Origin: Telmatactis stephensoni
Lineage: Eukaryota; Cnidaria; Anthozoa; Actiniaria; Isophelliidae
Assembly: GCA_029948255.1 (NCBI GenBank)
Contig: JALIZF010001770.1
Span: 396,001 to 460,000 of the forward strand
DNA: 64,000 nt
Reading direction: 5' to 3'
The notes under the pieces are model-generated. The model had not been told where the DNA came from. It saw only the letters and a program-made list of their open reading frames with translations, and searched no databases. Shown here in pieces: positions 1-11,691 of the stretch. The position numbers were made by a program, and so were the translations under genes. Each line of letters opens with the position of its first letter. Positions within the stretch are counted from its first letter, which is position 1.

Positions 1-496
1 TTTCCGACAGATCAATACAGGTAGGTCGATCATTGGTTTGACTTTTCAAGGTTGAAGATGAAGAATCAGTCGAAGGTTTATGACCGTTCATCGATAGATT
101 GGGTATCGCTTTACTAAGTGAGTCAATGATTATAAAGAGTTCATTGTTTTGCTTTTGTAGTCGCTGCAGTTCAATTTGCATATCGGTCATTTCGCTTGGT
201 TGATTTAGAGCGGGAAATTTAAAGTTTTGCTTTAAATTCACAATTTCATGACTAATACTTGTTTTTAGCTCTTCTATCTTGAGATCAATGTATTGCTTGC
301 TTGGATCGTCGATGTTTCCCCTTAGTGTTGTAGCAGTGGAGCTCGAATCGGCGTCGGATAGTTTTGGAGGCGAAGCTTGTCGTTGTAAATATTCTTTAAG
401 TCGAGTTTGAAGATCGCCTTTCTTGCCACTAGAATCGAGACCTTTGCTAGAAAGCTCTTTCCGGAGTTCGGTAACTTTCATTTTCATGACTTTCAT
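1..496 (-). CDS. SAP-domain protein, partial (runs off left edge)
   Basis: Open frame of about 165 codons from the ATG at 494-496 to the window edge with no stop. The first 35 residues match a SAP motif (MKVTELRKEL..KGL...GKKGDLQTRLKEYL), a small helix-extended-helix fold that binds DNA in chromatin proteins and also occurs at the start of many retroelement gag-like proteins. A Ser/Thr-rich linker follows, then a probable coiled coil (MTDMQIELQRLQKQNNEL) around residues 105-130. It lies directly against the broken end of the Polinton polymerase at about 588, so it is probably the 5' end of another element (gag-like ORF) inserted there. The SAP call is good; assignment to a retroelement is inference because the rest is outside the window. 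Confidence 0.6.
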   Translation of the reverse strand, partial: MKVMKMKVTELRKELSSKGLDSSGKKGDLQTRLKEYLQRQASPPKLSDADSSSTATTLRGNIDDPSKQYIDLKIEELKTSISHEIVNLKQNFKFPALNQPSEMTDMQIELQRLQKQNNELFIIIDSLSKAIPNLSMNGHKPSTDSSSSTLKSQTNDRPTCIDLSE

Positions 497-587
497 GGTA
501 GATAAACTTGAAGAGGACAGTTAAAGTTGAAGAGTTTACGAGCACCAAGTTCGCGTGACCGTGCACGACCGTATAATAGGGGATTGT

Positions 588-2357
588 GTGGCTTTACTAT
601 ATCGATGGGTAATTTGACTTATTCCCCCGCGAAGCCCTTTTTCGCAATACAAATGCATATCTGGATCTGTAAGTAACTGTAACTCGACCCCAGTCATTTT
701 CAGACAAGCCGACCATGACAAACCGGGGCTGGTGTAAAAGTGGCCTGGGTCGAGTTGATAGTACTCTAAACAAATATTACGAAAATTTTCAAAAACATCT
801 GCTAGTAATAAAACATCCGACCTTCAAGTACAAATCGTGGTAGTCCCCTAAATGACGGCATTGAAAAGTCTGAAACACCTGCTGCGCATGTGCGTAATCA
901 CTTTCCGAAACAGTGGTTCCCGTTAACGAACTGTAAAGTGATGAATGGCGGGCAAACGGGGCTCTTCAAACCTTTCAAAACTATCCATGTACTCATAGGG
1001 ATACACCCCTTTCCTTAACAGGAGATGGACTTTATCCTCCTCTACATACTTTTTCAGTATTCTAAACTTATCATCTCCTTCCTTATTTAAATTGCTGACT
1101 AGGCGTCTCAAGGAACCGTTCAAAAACTGCAAGGAATCAATAAACACTAAATTCCCTACCGTGAAGGAAATGTATTTCTCCGTGTTGTTGGGAATGCAAG
1201 CTGATCTTTTCCGAAGTTAATTTGCCAAGTCCTTGCATGATCAGGTGATTGTCATACCCACGGAGGTTATGTAACACCACAGGGATCCTACCCGTAAACT
1301 TGTAATTCAAATTGCATTCATTATGGGGCCGCTCCCGATACAACCCGTCAAATGACCAATGGTCCGCGAACTCAATCTGCCCCAAGGGGGACCCCACAGA
1401 TATGGACAGTCAGTCGCTGCTTGGAATTCGCGCTCCTGGTCTTTCCGTGATATTCATAGGGACTACCACCGTTAAAATCTCGGAAATTTTGTTTTTCCTC
1501 CTCCAACAAACAGTTTAAAAACTTATCGACTCGCATCTACCCACGATATACCACAGGGGGCTGACAAAATTGCTCTACAGTGGACACTATTACGTACCCA
1601 AACCCACAGGGCTGGTGGTGTTGGGTTTTTTTGTGTACCACTTACATGGTCCTCCAAAGGGGTGCTGTCCCATTCCACGAGTAGAGACTCAAAATCCGCA
1701 TAAATCATGAACGGCACTTTCAACTGTTTTTGCACCTCTTTGAAGGCCAGGGTGGTATGGTCTTCGTCAGGCAGTTTGATTTTCTGCGGACCGTGTTTAC
1801 TGCAGTGAAGGTTCGTGATCTTCTAATAAAATCTTGCCTGACAAAGCCATGCAAACAGTAGACACAATGAAACATTCGCCCATTATAATATTCATACTAT
1901 GTAATTAACCTATCTAAATCTCTGATCAAACAGTAGTGGCGTCTTCTCATTCTGAGAATACAGTAATAAGTTCACATGGAGCCCCCTTTTCTCTTTGGTG
2001 ATGTAGAGGGGAAAAAGCTCCCCATCTTCGAATCCAAAGACACAGACAGAGATGTCTTGGTTTTGCCGCTCAAATTTTGGGACTTGTTTTATCTCTACGG
2101 GGTAGTTGATGCCCTCCATATTGAGTTCCAACTCATACCTGGTATAGTTGTATACTCGATGTGGATTATTCATCATCACACTTTATTTAAATTTTTATCC
2201 AATAGAGAAACATTACCTTTTTTATAAATATACAAATAATTTACATTCATTTTATATGTCTACATATATACATTTCTACATTTCTACATATATTACAAAT
2301 TTCAATGATATTTTACATGTTGCCATAGTAATATAATTTGATTGTGTTTATATATAA

Positions 2358-2412
<55 letters not shown>

Positions 2413-4913
2413 CATACAAGCATACATATACACACATACATATCCTAAGTTTATTGGCAAAGGTATAAATGATATGAATTCGAAGCATGTAAGGCAATGT
2501 TTATCTCTAAAGGTGAGGCGGTGCAAAAGAAGCCACAGGCTTATTACTTTGTACCGTCTCAAATTTATATGAAAATATTATTGGATATAGATATAAAGTT
2601 TTAAGGAACAGATGGATAGGGTGTTTGGCTGCCAGGACAGACCAGGCAAAACATTTTTGGTCTTCATTTTGTATATTTAGGACTGCCTTCTTGTCTTTGA
2701 TCTTTTTTGGGAGGGGTAAATAGCCAGCTCCTTCTAGGGGTTTGTAAACTGTTACCCCCAAATCAAGATGGAGGACCTGGTGAGAGGATAAAATGGATGT
2801 TGAGCTTTGTTCTTGTAGTTATTATCACCATTGTTATTATTACCTACCTCATCAAGCTGCCATCCAGAGCCTTCTCTCTGATATTCTAAAAAGGAGGTTT
2901 TGATTTTTTCTATTGCTTCATGATAAGTTTTTTCTATGTCGTGAGGATTGGTAGTTGTGTTACATACACTTCTAAAATGGGGATTAGAGGTCTGTTCTTC
3001 ACCTTCGGGGGTGGACTTGACCATTTTCACGTTGCTGCATAAAAACCATTTTATGCCACGATGCTTTTTTAACTGTTTTTGTAACTGGTTTACAATGGTT
3101 TTCTTTTTCCCCTCCAGTGTGAGCAGAAGATCATGTTTTTCATTTTTCTTTGGTTTGTATTTGTGCACGGTAGCATTGCTATCCAAAGCACAGTCGGCCT
3201 CCTCTCCACCTCCTTCTTGTTCTGTCTATAAAACAAAATATTGCAATGAATCTCTTTTCATGTAACACATTCCAGAATATTATATTTTAAAAACCTACCT
3301 CAGTATTATCATCACCTAACATTTGCCCATCATACTCTTCGAGCATTTCAAGTGGAATGTTTGCCAACTGGGGATAAAAAAAAATTACTGTTAATCCTAT
3401 TATTGAAATTGGGCCCCTTTTGTGTGCGCACTATGATTTGTGTGTGTGCAGGTACCTCAATATACACGACATTGGAGTTCCTGTGTTATGGGACATGCTT
3501 GTGTGACTATCTTTACATAATATTGTCAAGTAAATTATAGAAAACTAAAAACTTAGAAAAGTATAAACTTAACTATGCTAGAGTAAATTATAGAAAACTA
3601 AAAACTTTGAAAAAGAAGAAACTTACTTCATATTCTTCCAGTTCCTGGCCAGAGAGTTTTCTTTTCTTTGCCGGTTGAGGTGAGCCATCTTCCGTTGCAC
3701 GTTTTCGACTTTCACAAGCTTTCTGCACATGTCTGTCGAGGTCGTGTTGTCTTTTGAATTCTTTGCCACAGCGTGGGCAGGGGATTTTTTGGGTAGGCTG
3801 ATGAAATTCTCGCACATGCCGTTCTAAGCTTCTTTTGTGCTTATAGGTCTTTACACAATGTGAACACTGGAAAGTCTGTGAACCAAATCGAGAAAGACTT
3901 GATGTTAGAAATTAACATACAGACCATGAGTAAATAATAATTCACTCGAGGTTTTTTTCAAGGCTCCGGAGCATCATTTCAGGGTAATAGAAACTTGAAT
4001 GAATTAAAGTTTTATTATAGATTTATTTTAAAATCAATTCGTGTAATTTCTTAACAAAATTCAGAACTGATTTGTAAACAAGCGTGTACAAACAAGGATT
4101 CTCTCGAGCTTATAATTTTCTACCTTAGTCTACTAAGTTATTTAATATCTAGCTTCCATAATCAGTCTACTGATGTGAACAGAAATAGTTTGTTAACCAA
4201 TTGCCTAAACATATTTCTATGTAGAAGTTGTCACTATGGTGCGCGACAGAAACTTTATGCAAATGTATGCAAATTCAGCACACCGTTCGTCGTTCTATAA
4301 AGAAATATATTACTGTACTTACTTTTCCCGCAATTGCGCACCTAGAATCTCTTCATAAACTAATTTTTATCGAAGAAAGTTTTTGACAAGCTTCTGTTCG
4401 TTTCCAAATACAGATGAGGTCAGTAAAAAATCTAGAAACAGTTTTCCCTAAATTAATTTCTGTGTAAAATTTGTGAACCAAATACAAAACTAATACCGAT
4501 TTCCTTTGTATCTCGAAGAATGTAAACAAACGTGGATGAAAATAAATTCGACTTTCCATTGGGCTATTTTTTATCTTTATCGGTTTTGACTAGCTTAATT
4601 ATTAAGCTATTTTGCTTATGTAAAACAAACTGAAATTCAACTCACTTGTTGTAATGGAGATGGTGTAGCATTTACTTCGGTGTGTGCTTCATGAGCTCCT
4701 TGTGCTTCATATGCTCCATTCTGTAAAGACAACCAAAGTGAATTAGAGGATGTTCAATTCAAAAGATCTAGAAAACTTGAAAAAATAAATACTCGCCTCA
4801 TCTGGGAAAGTGAGCACCATCAATCGATCGACTGCCTCGGGAATTTGTTCACTGGAAAGGTCATTACTGTAGATGTACTCTTCAAAATCTTGTAAAGAAG
4901 TGAATTTGTCCAT
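588..4913 (-). pseudogene. Polinton/Maverick-type protein-primed DNA polymerase B, decayed and 3'-truncated
   Basis: Multi-exon polymerase relic. Exon 1 starts at the ATG at 4911-4913. Exons at 4646-4720, 3627-3875, 3299-3367 and 2848-3225 have good splice sites. Exon 3627-3875 holds two zinc fingers, a C2H2 (CSHC...HVREFH) and a C2HC (CPRC...HVQKAC). Downstream blocks match family B polymerases of animal Polintons: VYKPLEGAGYLPLP near 2750, EGINYPVEIKQVPKFE near 2110, the exonuclease motif IYADFES near 1700, HNLRGYDNH near 1270, KGVYPYEYMDSFE near 990 and the start of the palm region near 585-860. The blocks are out of frame with one another, and the N-terminal part of the exonuclease is separated by a TA microsatellite. 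The catalytic palm motifs are absent because the gene stops at about 588 against the SAP ORF. Non-functional. Confidence 0.8.
2353..2410. repeat. (TA)n microsatellite
   Basis: About 58 bp of almost pure TA/AT dinucleotide inside the decayed polymerase gene, between the block near 2110 and the block near 2600. The open frames read through it on both strands are low-complexity Tyr/Ile artefacts. Confidence 0.95.
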
Positions 4914-5019
4914 ACTGTAATGAAAAAGTTAGGTTCAAACGTACACTGAAAGCCTTCTAGTCTCAGAGTGATGCAGAAACTGATTGTGCTCGCCTTTTTT
5001 ACGAGTTACAAATGACGTG

Positions 5020-5350
5020 TCTTAACAATAAAACTGCTGAGTCATTAATCAAAATGTACCGCCAATAATCGTAATTATGTACATTATCTCATTATAAATG
5101 AACATTTATCCCTACGCCAAAGACTTGCTCGGACGTGTCTACAATAAAACTGCTGAGTCATCTGGCGTAATTTACCGCCAATAGTCTAAATTATGCACAT
5201 TGCTCATTATAAATTTACCGCCACAAGGCCTTATTTAGATAAGTTCAAGTTCAAGTTCAAGTTCTTTATTCATTATATTGCTTATTATAAATTTAGTGCC
5301 GGTGTCAGTATTAGACACATTGCTCATTATAAATTTACCGCCAAGACTGT
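5020..5350. repeat. Short direct repeats between the polymerase and capsid-like ORFs
   Basis: Two roughly 75-bp units begin near 5025 and 5140, each starting ACAATAAAACTGCTGAGTCAT and ending CATTATAAAT. Shorter copies of the last part (GCTCATTATAAATTTACCGCC) recur near 5204 and 5321, and a degenerate CTTATTATAAATTTAGTGCC lies near 5279. A tandem CAAGTT run sits at 5243-5262. They occupy the 5' flank of the polymerase gene, so they could be promoter repeats of the old Polinton or simple tandem duplications. Nothing decides between these. Confidence 0.6.
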
Positions 5351-5579
5351 ATTATGTACATCGGTTTATAAAAATTTATAATGCTTTTGACTTTTACCGG
5401 ATATATATATTAGTCTGGAATATTTGTGAGTTCTATGGAGAAAATAGATTTTTAAACGCATTCGGAGTTTTATTCGCGCGCCACGAATTAAACTTACACA
5501 TGTCTGATAATGAAGAACAGTTTTTATTCAGGTAGAATTCAAATTACAAGCTTGAACTACAAAGTTTCTAATAACTTTT

Positions 5580-6362
5580 CTAGCCAAAGTAGGGAGAGAT
5601 TTTTCTAAAGTGAAGAGTCAGAAGGACTCGTCCGAATTCAAAAGGGACTTTTTGGCCAGTGTCAAGCCTTAAGCTTACTTCAACAGAGTCAAACTGTTTT
5701 TGGTTGAGGGACAGGTATTGAGGATTTAGAAAGGATTTAGTAATGTGGTCTCCGTCTTTGCCTTCAAAATTAATGGCTCTTAAAAGCTGAACTTGTGAGT
5801 CACCAACAAACTGGGATTCAACCAGGCTACAATAGGCGTATAAGTTATGAAATCCATAATCTAAATCGGCTGCATTCGGTGCTGTGGTGGTTTTACTGTA
5901 AAGAGTGTCGGGTTTGAAACCTAACAGGGTTCCAACATCAGAGAAGAAGAGCTCTAAACTTTCACCAATTCTTGCAGTTACTTTTCTACTGACAGAATTG
6001 AAGGAAAAGTGAACATTGTCCTTGTGATCTGAACTTTGAATCAGCTCGTTCATGGTTGTTATAATACTTTGAAGGGAAGAGTAATGACCAGATGGAATTG
6101 TGTAGCTTTTTACGACCATACCCTTCTTTACATAGAATATATTCCACTTGTTGGTCATGTGGATATTGTTCCAGGTGTGGGGATACTGGATTTCAGTTAA
6201 GGCAACCTCCCATGCTCCTGTTAACACAATCGTTTTAGGAAAAAGGACTCGATATTCCGTTAGCGTGTTAGAGGGAAAGGTATTCATGCTAGAGTTCGAA
6301 GGCAGCCAGAGGTAAAACTGTGTACTCTCCATTACGTTTCTAACAAGTGCTCTCGTAGTCAT
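5580..6362 (-). CDS. Polinton-type minor capsid (penton-like jelly-roll) protein, intact ORF
   Basis: A single uninterrupted 260-codon frame. It begins with a segment rich in the family pattern FYLWLPSNSS, then LTGAWEVALTEIQYPHTW, and ends with VPFEFGRVLLTLHFRK. This combination is typical of the roughly 250-aa proteins that accompany polymerase B in animal Polintons and are predicted to be the minor, single-jelly-roll (penton) capsid protein. It lies on the same strand and 670 bp upstream of the polymerase start, as expected for one element. No major capsid, ATPase, integrase or protease gene is seen nearby, so this is a leftover of a larger element. Family call good; the capsid role rests on published structure predictions, not on this sequence. 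Confidence 0.7.
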   Translation of the reverse strand: MTTRALVRNVMESTQFYLWLPSNSSMNTFPSNTLTEYRVLFPKTIVLTGAWEVALTEIQYPHTWNNIHMTNKWNIFYVKKGMVVKSYTIPSGHYSSLQSIITTMNELIQSSDHKDNVHFSFNSVSRKVTARIGESLELFFSDVGTLLGFKPDTLYSKTTTAPNAADLDYGFHNLYAYCSLVESQFVGDSQVQLLRAINFEGKDGDHITKSFLNPQYLSLNQKQFDSVEVSLRLDTGQKVPFEFGRVLLTLHFRKISPYFG

Positions 6363-6372
6363 CCAACGATTA

Positions 6373-7325
6373 ATGGTGTCATGCCTAAAAATTCCTATCT
6401 ATAAAAAAGTTTTGATGAGGTGGTTGCACCGGGATAAAAAGAACTGTTCTGTAAAGTATAAATGTTATGTGAAAAGTTTTGTGTCTAGAACTTATGTAAA
6501 TTCGCGATCAGTTCTGCTTCATTTGTTTAGTCAAAGCTTTTTCATTGTGTTTCTTTCAAAACACTGTGTTTCAAAGGCACACACATCCCTTGCGGTTTGG
6601 TAATTATGTTTCTTTCAAAACACTGTGTTTCAAAGGCACACATTCGGTGGTGTCTTTACTTCTCAAGTATTTTAAAAATGTATCGTTTTTAGTGTGCAAA
6701 CTCTAGTATTTCAAGAATTTGCTTTTTGGTATTTTGAAGATTTTATAACGTTTCAAATTTTTGAAATCAAACCAATAATTTCTTTCAACATGATAGTCGA
6801 CAAAATTGTTTTTGCAGGTGGTTAGTGAATCAAACACAATAGATCCTTAAGCGTGGTACATGCCACTACCAACTCGTTCTTTTGTTTGAAATTCCGAAAA
6901 CGTCGTTCGGTTGCTGCGCAACGGAGTTCTCAGTATTACGTTTGTTCCTCAGTCGCACGAGTGATGGAAGCTTACTCAGACGCACCGAGAATAATTCCAT
7001 TTGTTTTTCTGCTCCGAAATATTTGTTTGGTTGCTGCGCCATGGAGTTTTCAATCCTGCAAGCAGATCGCCGGCGCATGACTCCCTGGTCGCTGTTGTGT
7101 GACTCCCCTTGCAGCACCGGCACGTGACCTCCTCTCTATTAGGGGCGTGACTTCCCCTGCACCGCGCGCACTGGCGCGCACCGGATGTAGAACTCTTACT
7201 TTCCTACTACTATCAGTCATCAGCCAACTCGATCATCCAGGTATACCAACCAGTTCCAATGATTTGCAATAATTTTGTGTCTAAATTCTGAAGTGACTTT
7301 GCACTGTGACTTTATTATATTTCAG
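6373..7325. other. No gene seen; short tandem duplications
   Basis: Non-coding. A 37-bp unit starting TGTTTCTTTCAAAACACTG occurs at 6548 and 6607 (59-bp period). A second diverged pair (GGTTGCTGCGC preceded by TTTGTTTGAAATTCCG or TTTTTCTGCTCCGAAA) lies at about 6880-6930 and 7005-7050. The last bases form the polypyrimidine tract and AG of the splice acceptor for the kinase exon. Confidence 0.6.
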
Positions 7326-7885
7326 GTTTACCATTGTTATTTGGAGTTTCTATATCTGATAAACCTTTAATCATGGTATCCCAGTTCCATGGCATTGATG
7401 GAAAATGTGTTACTTTGAGAGATGCACATAAAAAGGCAGTACTGAAGACACCACAAGAATGGTCTCAAGTGTTTATTGAAATAGCTGAGGCTTTACAGTA
7501 TGTACATGATAAGGGTTTTTTACATAATGATATTAAAGGTGACAATGTGATCATAACTGGAACCCATGAAAACTATCACCCAGTTTTGATTGATTTTGGA
7601 AAATGCAAAAAGATAGAGAATGCAAAATATTACAAGTTGAATAAAGCAGAACAGCTTGTGTATAAACGTAAATATTGGCACATTGCTCCAGAATTGATCA
7701 AAGGCACACACTCGCAATCTCAAGAGAGTGATATCTATTCCTATGGTATTATGTTAAATCCTATAGCTATGTCATTTTCTTATCAAGGCTTGAAAAGATT
7801 GTCTAAGCAATGTGTGCATGAAAACCTAAGTAACAGACCATCTCTCACCACTATATGTGATACCCTTTCTGAATTTCTCAGATAA
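7326..7885 (+). pseudogene. Lone 3' exon of a protein-kinase-like gene
   Basis: A frame of about 186 codons that begins at a good splice acceptor (tatatttcag, 7325) and ends with TAA. Kinase landmarks are in order: alpha-E helix region EALQYVHDKGFLHNDIKGDNVII (HRD box written HND), DFG in VLIDFGKCKK, APE in WHIAPEL, and SDIYSYGIML of subdomain IX. The C-lobe that follows is shorter than in an ordinary kinase, and the N-lobe (Gly-rich loop, VAIK lysine) is not in this exon or visible upstream. I see no upstream exon between 6373 and 7325. Such kinase-like genes are multicopy in cnidarian genomes. It may be the last exon of a gene whose other exons were displaced by insertions, or an isolated relic. 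The Asn in place of the HRD arginine does not by itself remove activity. Confidence 0.6.
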
Positions 7886-10800
7886 TTAAAAAATCATTGT
7901 GATAGCAAATGATTATGATTAAAAGTTGCTTTTTTGGAAACATTTGACTTCAAGACATTTGTACCAAAAATTTGGTAGTAATTATGGTATTAGGATTTAG
8001 ACTGGTAAATTGGACACTGGATTTCATATTTTTCTACTTAATTGAATTCATATAAGTTTGATCAAAAGCAGTCAGATTGGTGTTCATAAAAAAGTCAGAT
8101 TATTGTTCATAAAAACACTTTCCTTCCAATTGGACAAACAGCTACTTTTGTTTCTCCTTTATCTTTAAATTCCACCTTTGCAAATCTTGAGTATATTCTT
8201 TGAACTGGCATGAAGCATGATGGCCCAGGTTGCTGATATTTACTTTTCAAAACTTTCACAGGATTTCCAATCATGTCACAGTGTTTATCTGCAGAATGCC
8301 ATTGGACAGTTGCAAAATAATACAAATGAAACTGAGTTCCAATTTGAATGGAATGCCTAAAGTAGAACTTTACTTTGCCAGGTGTTAAATTAAAAGATTC
8401 TTCCCTAATATCCCCATTAGGTAGAGTCCATGATGCCAAAATGTTACTTGATCTGATGCTTCGCTGTTCTAAATTTGAGCCATATCTAACATAGTTCACT
8501 GATATTGATCCAAACTTGTAAATGATTTCTGAAAGATTGCATATCTCAATAACAATGTTTGGAAACATGATTTGGTAGACTTTTCTTAGTAGCTCTAGGT
8601 CATCTGCATCAAAGTGGCTCATAACATGTGTTGAGGGCGCTGTTATTCCACTTTGATTCATCCAATCTATGTCATGTATAGGGTAGATTTGTGGTATCCT
8701 TTGGAAAGAAAAAGACTTTATCCAATCAGTATTTGGAGGTACAGTGCTTTTGACATCAGATGCATTTCCACATAAACCTATAAATTGATCTTGATAATCT
8801 TTTGGTAAAGGAGCTCCATCAAAATATCTTGAAACTAAAAACTTTCTCATTATCTGTAATTCAAGTGACCTGTTGTTTGTTGTTATACTACCCATAATGC
8901 CATTAAATCTCTCAAATGAAAAGCACCAAAACCCAGTGATTGGTCCATGGTCAAGAATAATATCTTTTAAATGTCCATGTAGGTGCATATTAGGTGTCAC
9001 GATTTCTTTGCCATACAACTGTTCTACAGTTGTACAGAATTTGATTAACAGATTGTCTGCAATGTCTAGTTCAGTTTTGGAGATGACTGGTCGACACAAG
9101 TATTGACAAGCAAGAACAAAACTTTGCCAACACTTGAAATGTTCCTCCAGTAAAATATCATGCAAACAGTAAATGGAATAGATGATTGTCCAATTTTTCC
9201 ATTGCTCTGCTGTATACGAACCAGAATTACTTGATATTTTTTTTGGTAATCTTCCAATATCACTTGGAACATCTATTGAGCCAATCTGTTTTTCAATTTC
9301 CACAATGTTTTTACTAGTGAGAATTTTACTGTCAACCCATAAGTTAAACATCTTTTTAGCTGTTCCCAAGAATAAATTGTGCATGGGGTCAACAGCCGCA
9401 AACCTAATTATATCAATATAGGCTAATTCCAATAAAACACTGTAGTGGGCTATTCCAGCTTTTTTACCCAGGTTTTTGGAAGCTGAAATGGTTTTGCTTT
9501 TTTTCATTTTCTGGGCAATTCGTTTGTGGTCAGTATGGCAACGTTGTTTCCAAATAGAACGGTTAAAACCAGAGTAGTCTCTCTTTTCTCCAAAGTTGCC
9601 AGGGAATTTCTTTAGGCATCTAGAGCAACCGAGCTCTCCAGAATGACTTTTGAAACCACATAGTTTTCTTGTGGCAGGTACATCCGATGATATACATAGA
9701 AGTGCAGCTCTAAATGTTAAGGGTATTCTGCTAAGTGGAGTCTTTATTTTTACTCCTTTCCATAAAGCTTTTAATTCTTCAATGGCAGGCTGCAAAAATT
9801 CATTAAGATTTTTAGGTTCCTTGTCAAGCGATGGAACTATTCCAATCACAATGATGTTTTCCCATTTGAACCTTTGCTCTCTTGGAAGGTTTAATAAAGC
9901 TAAGTAGAACACCCCAACAGAATAGTCTTTTCTGTGACTCATGGGTTGGAAGAAATCAAAATTTAGCATAAACCCGTAGTTGCGTGGAGATTTTAAAAAG
10001 TCAACTCCATTAATATTTTGAAATTCACTCCACAGTCTGCCATCTTATACATCGGCCATCAGATTATTACTCAGTTCTCTCTTTCTCCACGATTCACAGC
10101 TTTCAATGAACGATTCCCTGCCAACAAGCTTTTCAAGTTCCTCTATTATGCTGTTAGAGCAATAATATTTTATAGGGTAGAAGAGGGTTTTCCCGTTGTT
10201 TACAGTGACTTTTGTAACCATTTCAGAATTACAAAGTTTTTTACGGCCTCTTGAGAAGTAAGTGTTTGAACATCGTTTAGCTTCTTGTTTGTTGTTGCAA
10301 ATCGTCAAGCAGGAATCATATCTGTATAATTTTGTACATTTTGGGCAAACAACATATTTGTTGAAATTGTCTCTGTCCAAGTCTAAAAACTCTCTCATCA
10401 TATACGTTGTTGCAGGAAAGCTACATACTAGTTTAGCAATCAAGTCACTTGAAAATTCTACACCAAGTACTTTAAACCATGCCATTAGAAATTTCATCAA
10501 CCAGGCCATGCCATTATCACTAATGTGACAAGCTACTTGCCAGCTCAATAGGAAGTAGACAAGCCAAAAGACCAGAATGTTTAGTTTTTGTGTTGTGTTT
10601 TTGTGTGGCTTTGCCTCTGTAAGAGGTGTAGGCATCATGACATCTTTTTCAAGGTTTTCAGGTAGCTCATCCCAAATTTCCTCAGTATCCATAGTGTCAC
10701 TGTCACTGTCACTGACTTCGGCAGTGGTTTCATCATCACTGCTTCCTACGTTTCCTTCACTATCTAAGTCGTCTTCACCTGACTAAAAAATAACAAATAA

Positions 10801-11455
10801 CATATGTTAACTTGATTGCAATGGAATAGATTTCTGTTATAAATTATTATTTTTTATATTTAATGAATGTACCATTGAAGACTTTTTTTAAATGTCAATG
10901 AAACATTGTACATGCACATATGGTATCTTGTAGAAATTATTCTTGTTATAAGTACAGTTACTAACACTGGTGAAAAATGTCTGGGAATGCATGCTTATAA
11001 CAAATGTTTTAAGAAATATGTGAGTTTTAGCTTGAAATGAAATGCTCGTGTTCTCGGTTTATACATAAAATGTCTCTTGTGTTCTTTTGTGGGACAAAGA
11101 TATTGCATTAATGAAGAAATTATGTGAATATTGGCCCATTGGCCCTAAGTTTCAAGAATTGACCTTAAGTTTTGACATTTTATGAAAACCATTGTTGAAG
11201 GCAAGCGTGAAAGTGAAGTTTGCATAAGTTAACAAAAGCATGAAGACGTGACTACGAGTATAAGTGCAGATGTTTTAAAAATGTTTCACAGTTAAATATT
11301 CTAATAAAACACTTTGTTGGTGGGCTGTGTCCCACTTTGATTGTCTCTTCACTAGATGAAACATAAATTACCATTAGCTGTTAACAAAAATAGGGAATCA
11401 AATTTCATTCGGCTCTCACAAAACGTATGTCTTGAATTAATGAGTCAGGCAAAAA

Positions 11456-11690
11456 AGCTTTTTCAATTAACGTTGTCGCTGAAAAAAGCCTAAAAGCTAA
11501 AGCCTTTCATATATCTTATGGGTACTAACAAACTTCTCTGTAGGCTATCTGAGAAATTAAGGAATATGTGTCCAAGTTGTAGAATTTGCAAGCATACAGT
11601 GAGATTTTTATTGTAATGATGTCACGGTGATAAAAATATTTCATGATTCCGCTCTTAGGCTTTTTTCAGCGACAACGTTAATTGAATTAG
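11456..11690. mobile_element. Small inverted-repeat element (MITE-like) in tnp2 intron 3
   Basis: The arm at about 11458-11498 (starts AGCTTTTTCAATTAACGTTG, then TCGCTGAAAAAAGCCTA) is the near-perfect reverse complement of 11654-11690 (starts TAGGCTTTTTTCAGCGACAA). The roughly 155-bp loop has no coding capacity. Likely non-autonomous DNA transposon; the target duplication could not be fixed. Confidence 0.6.
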
Positions 11691-11691
11691 C

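Noticed and set aside
2302..2572. Frames with Tyr/Ile runs
   Set aside because: Read through a TA microsatellite; low complexity on both strands.
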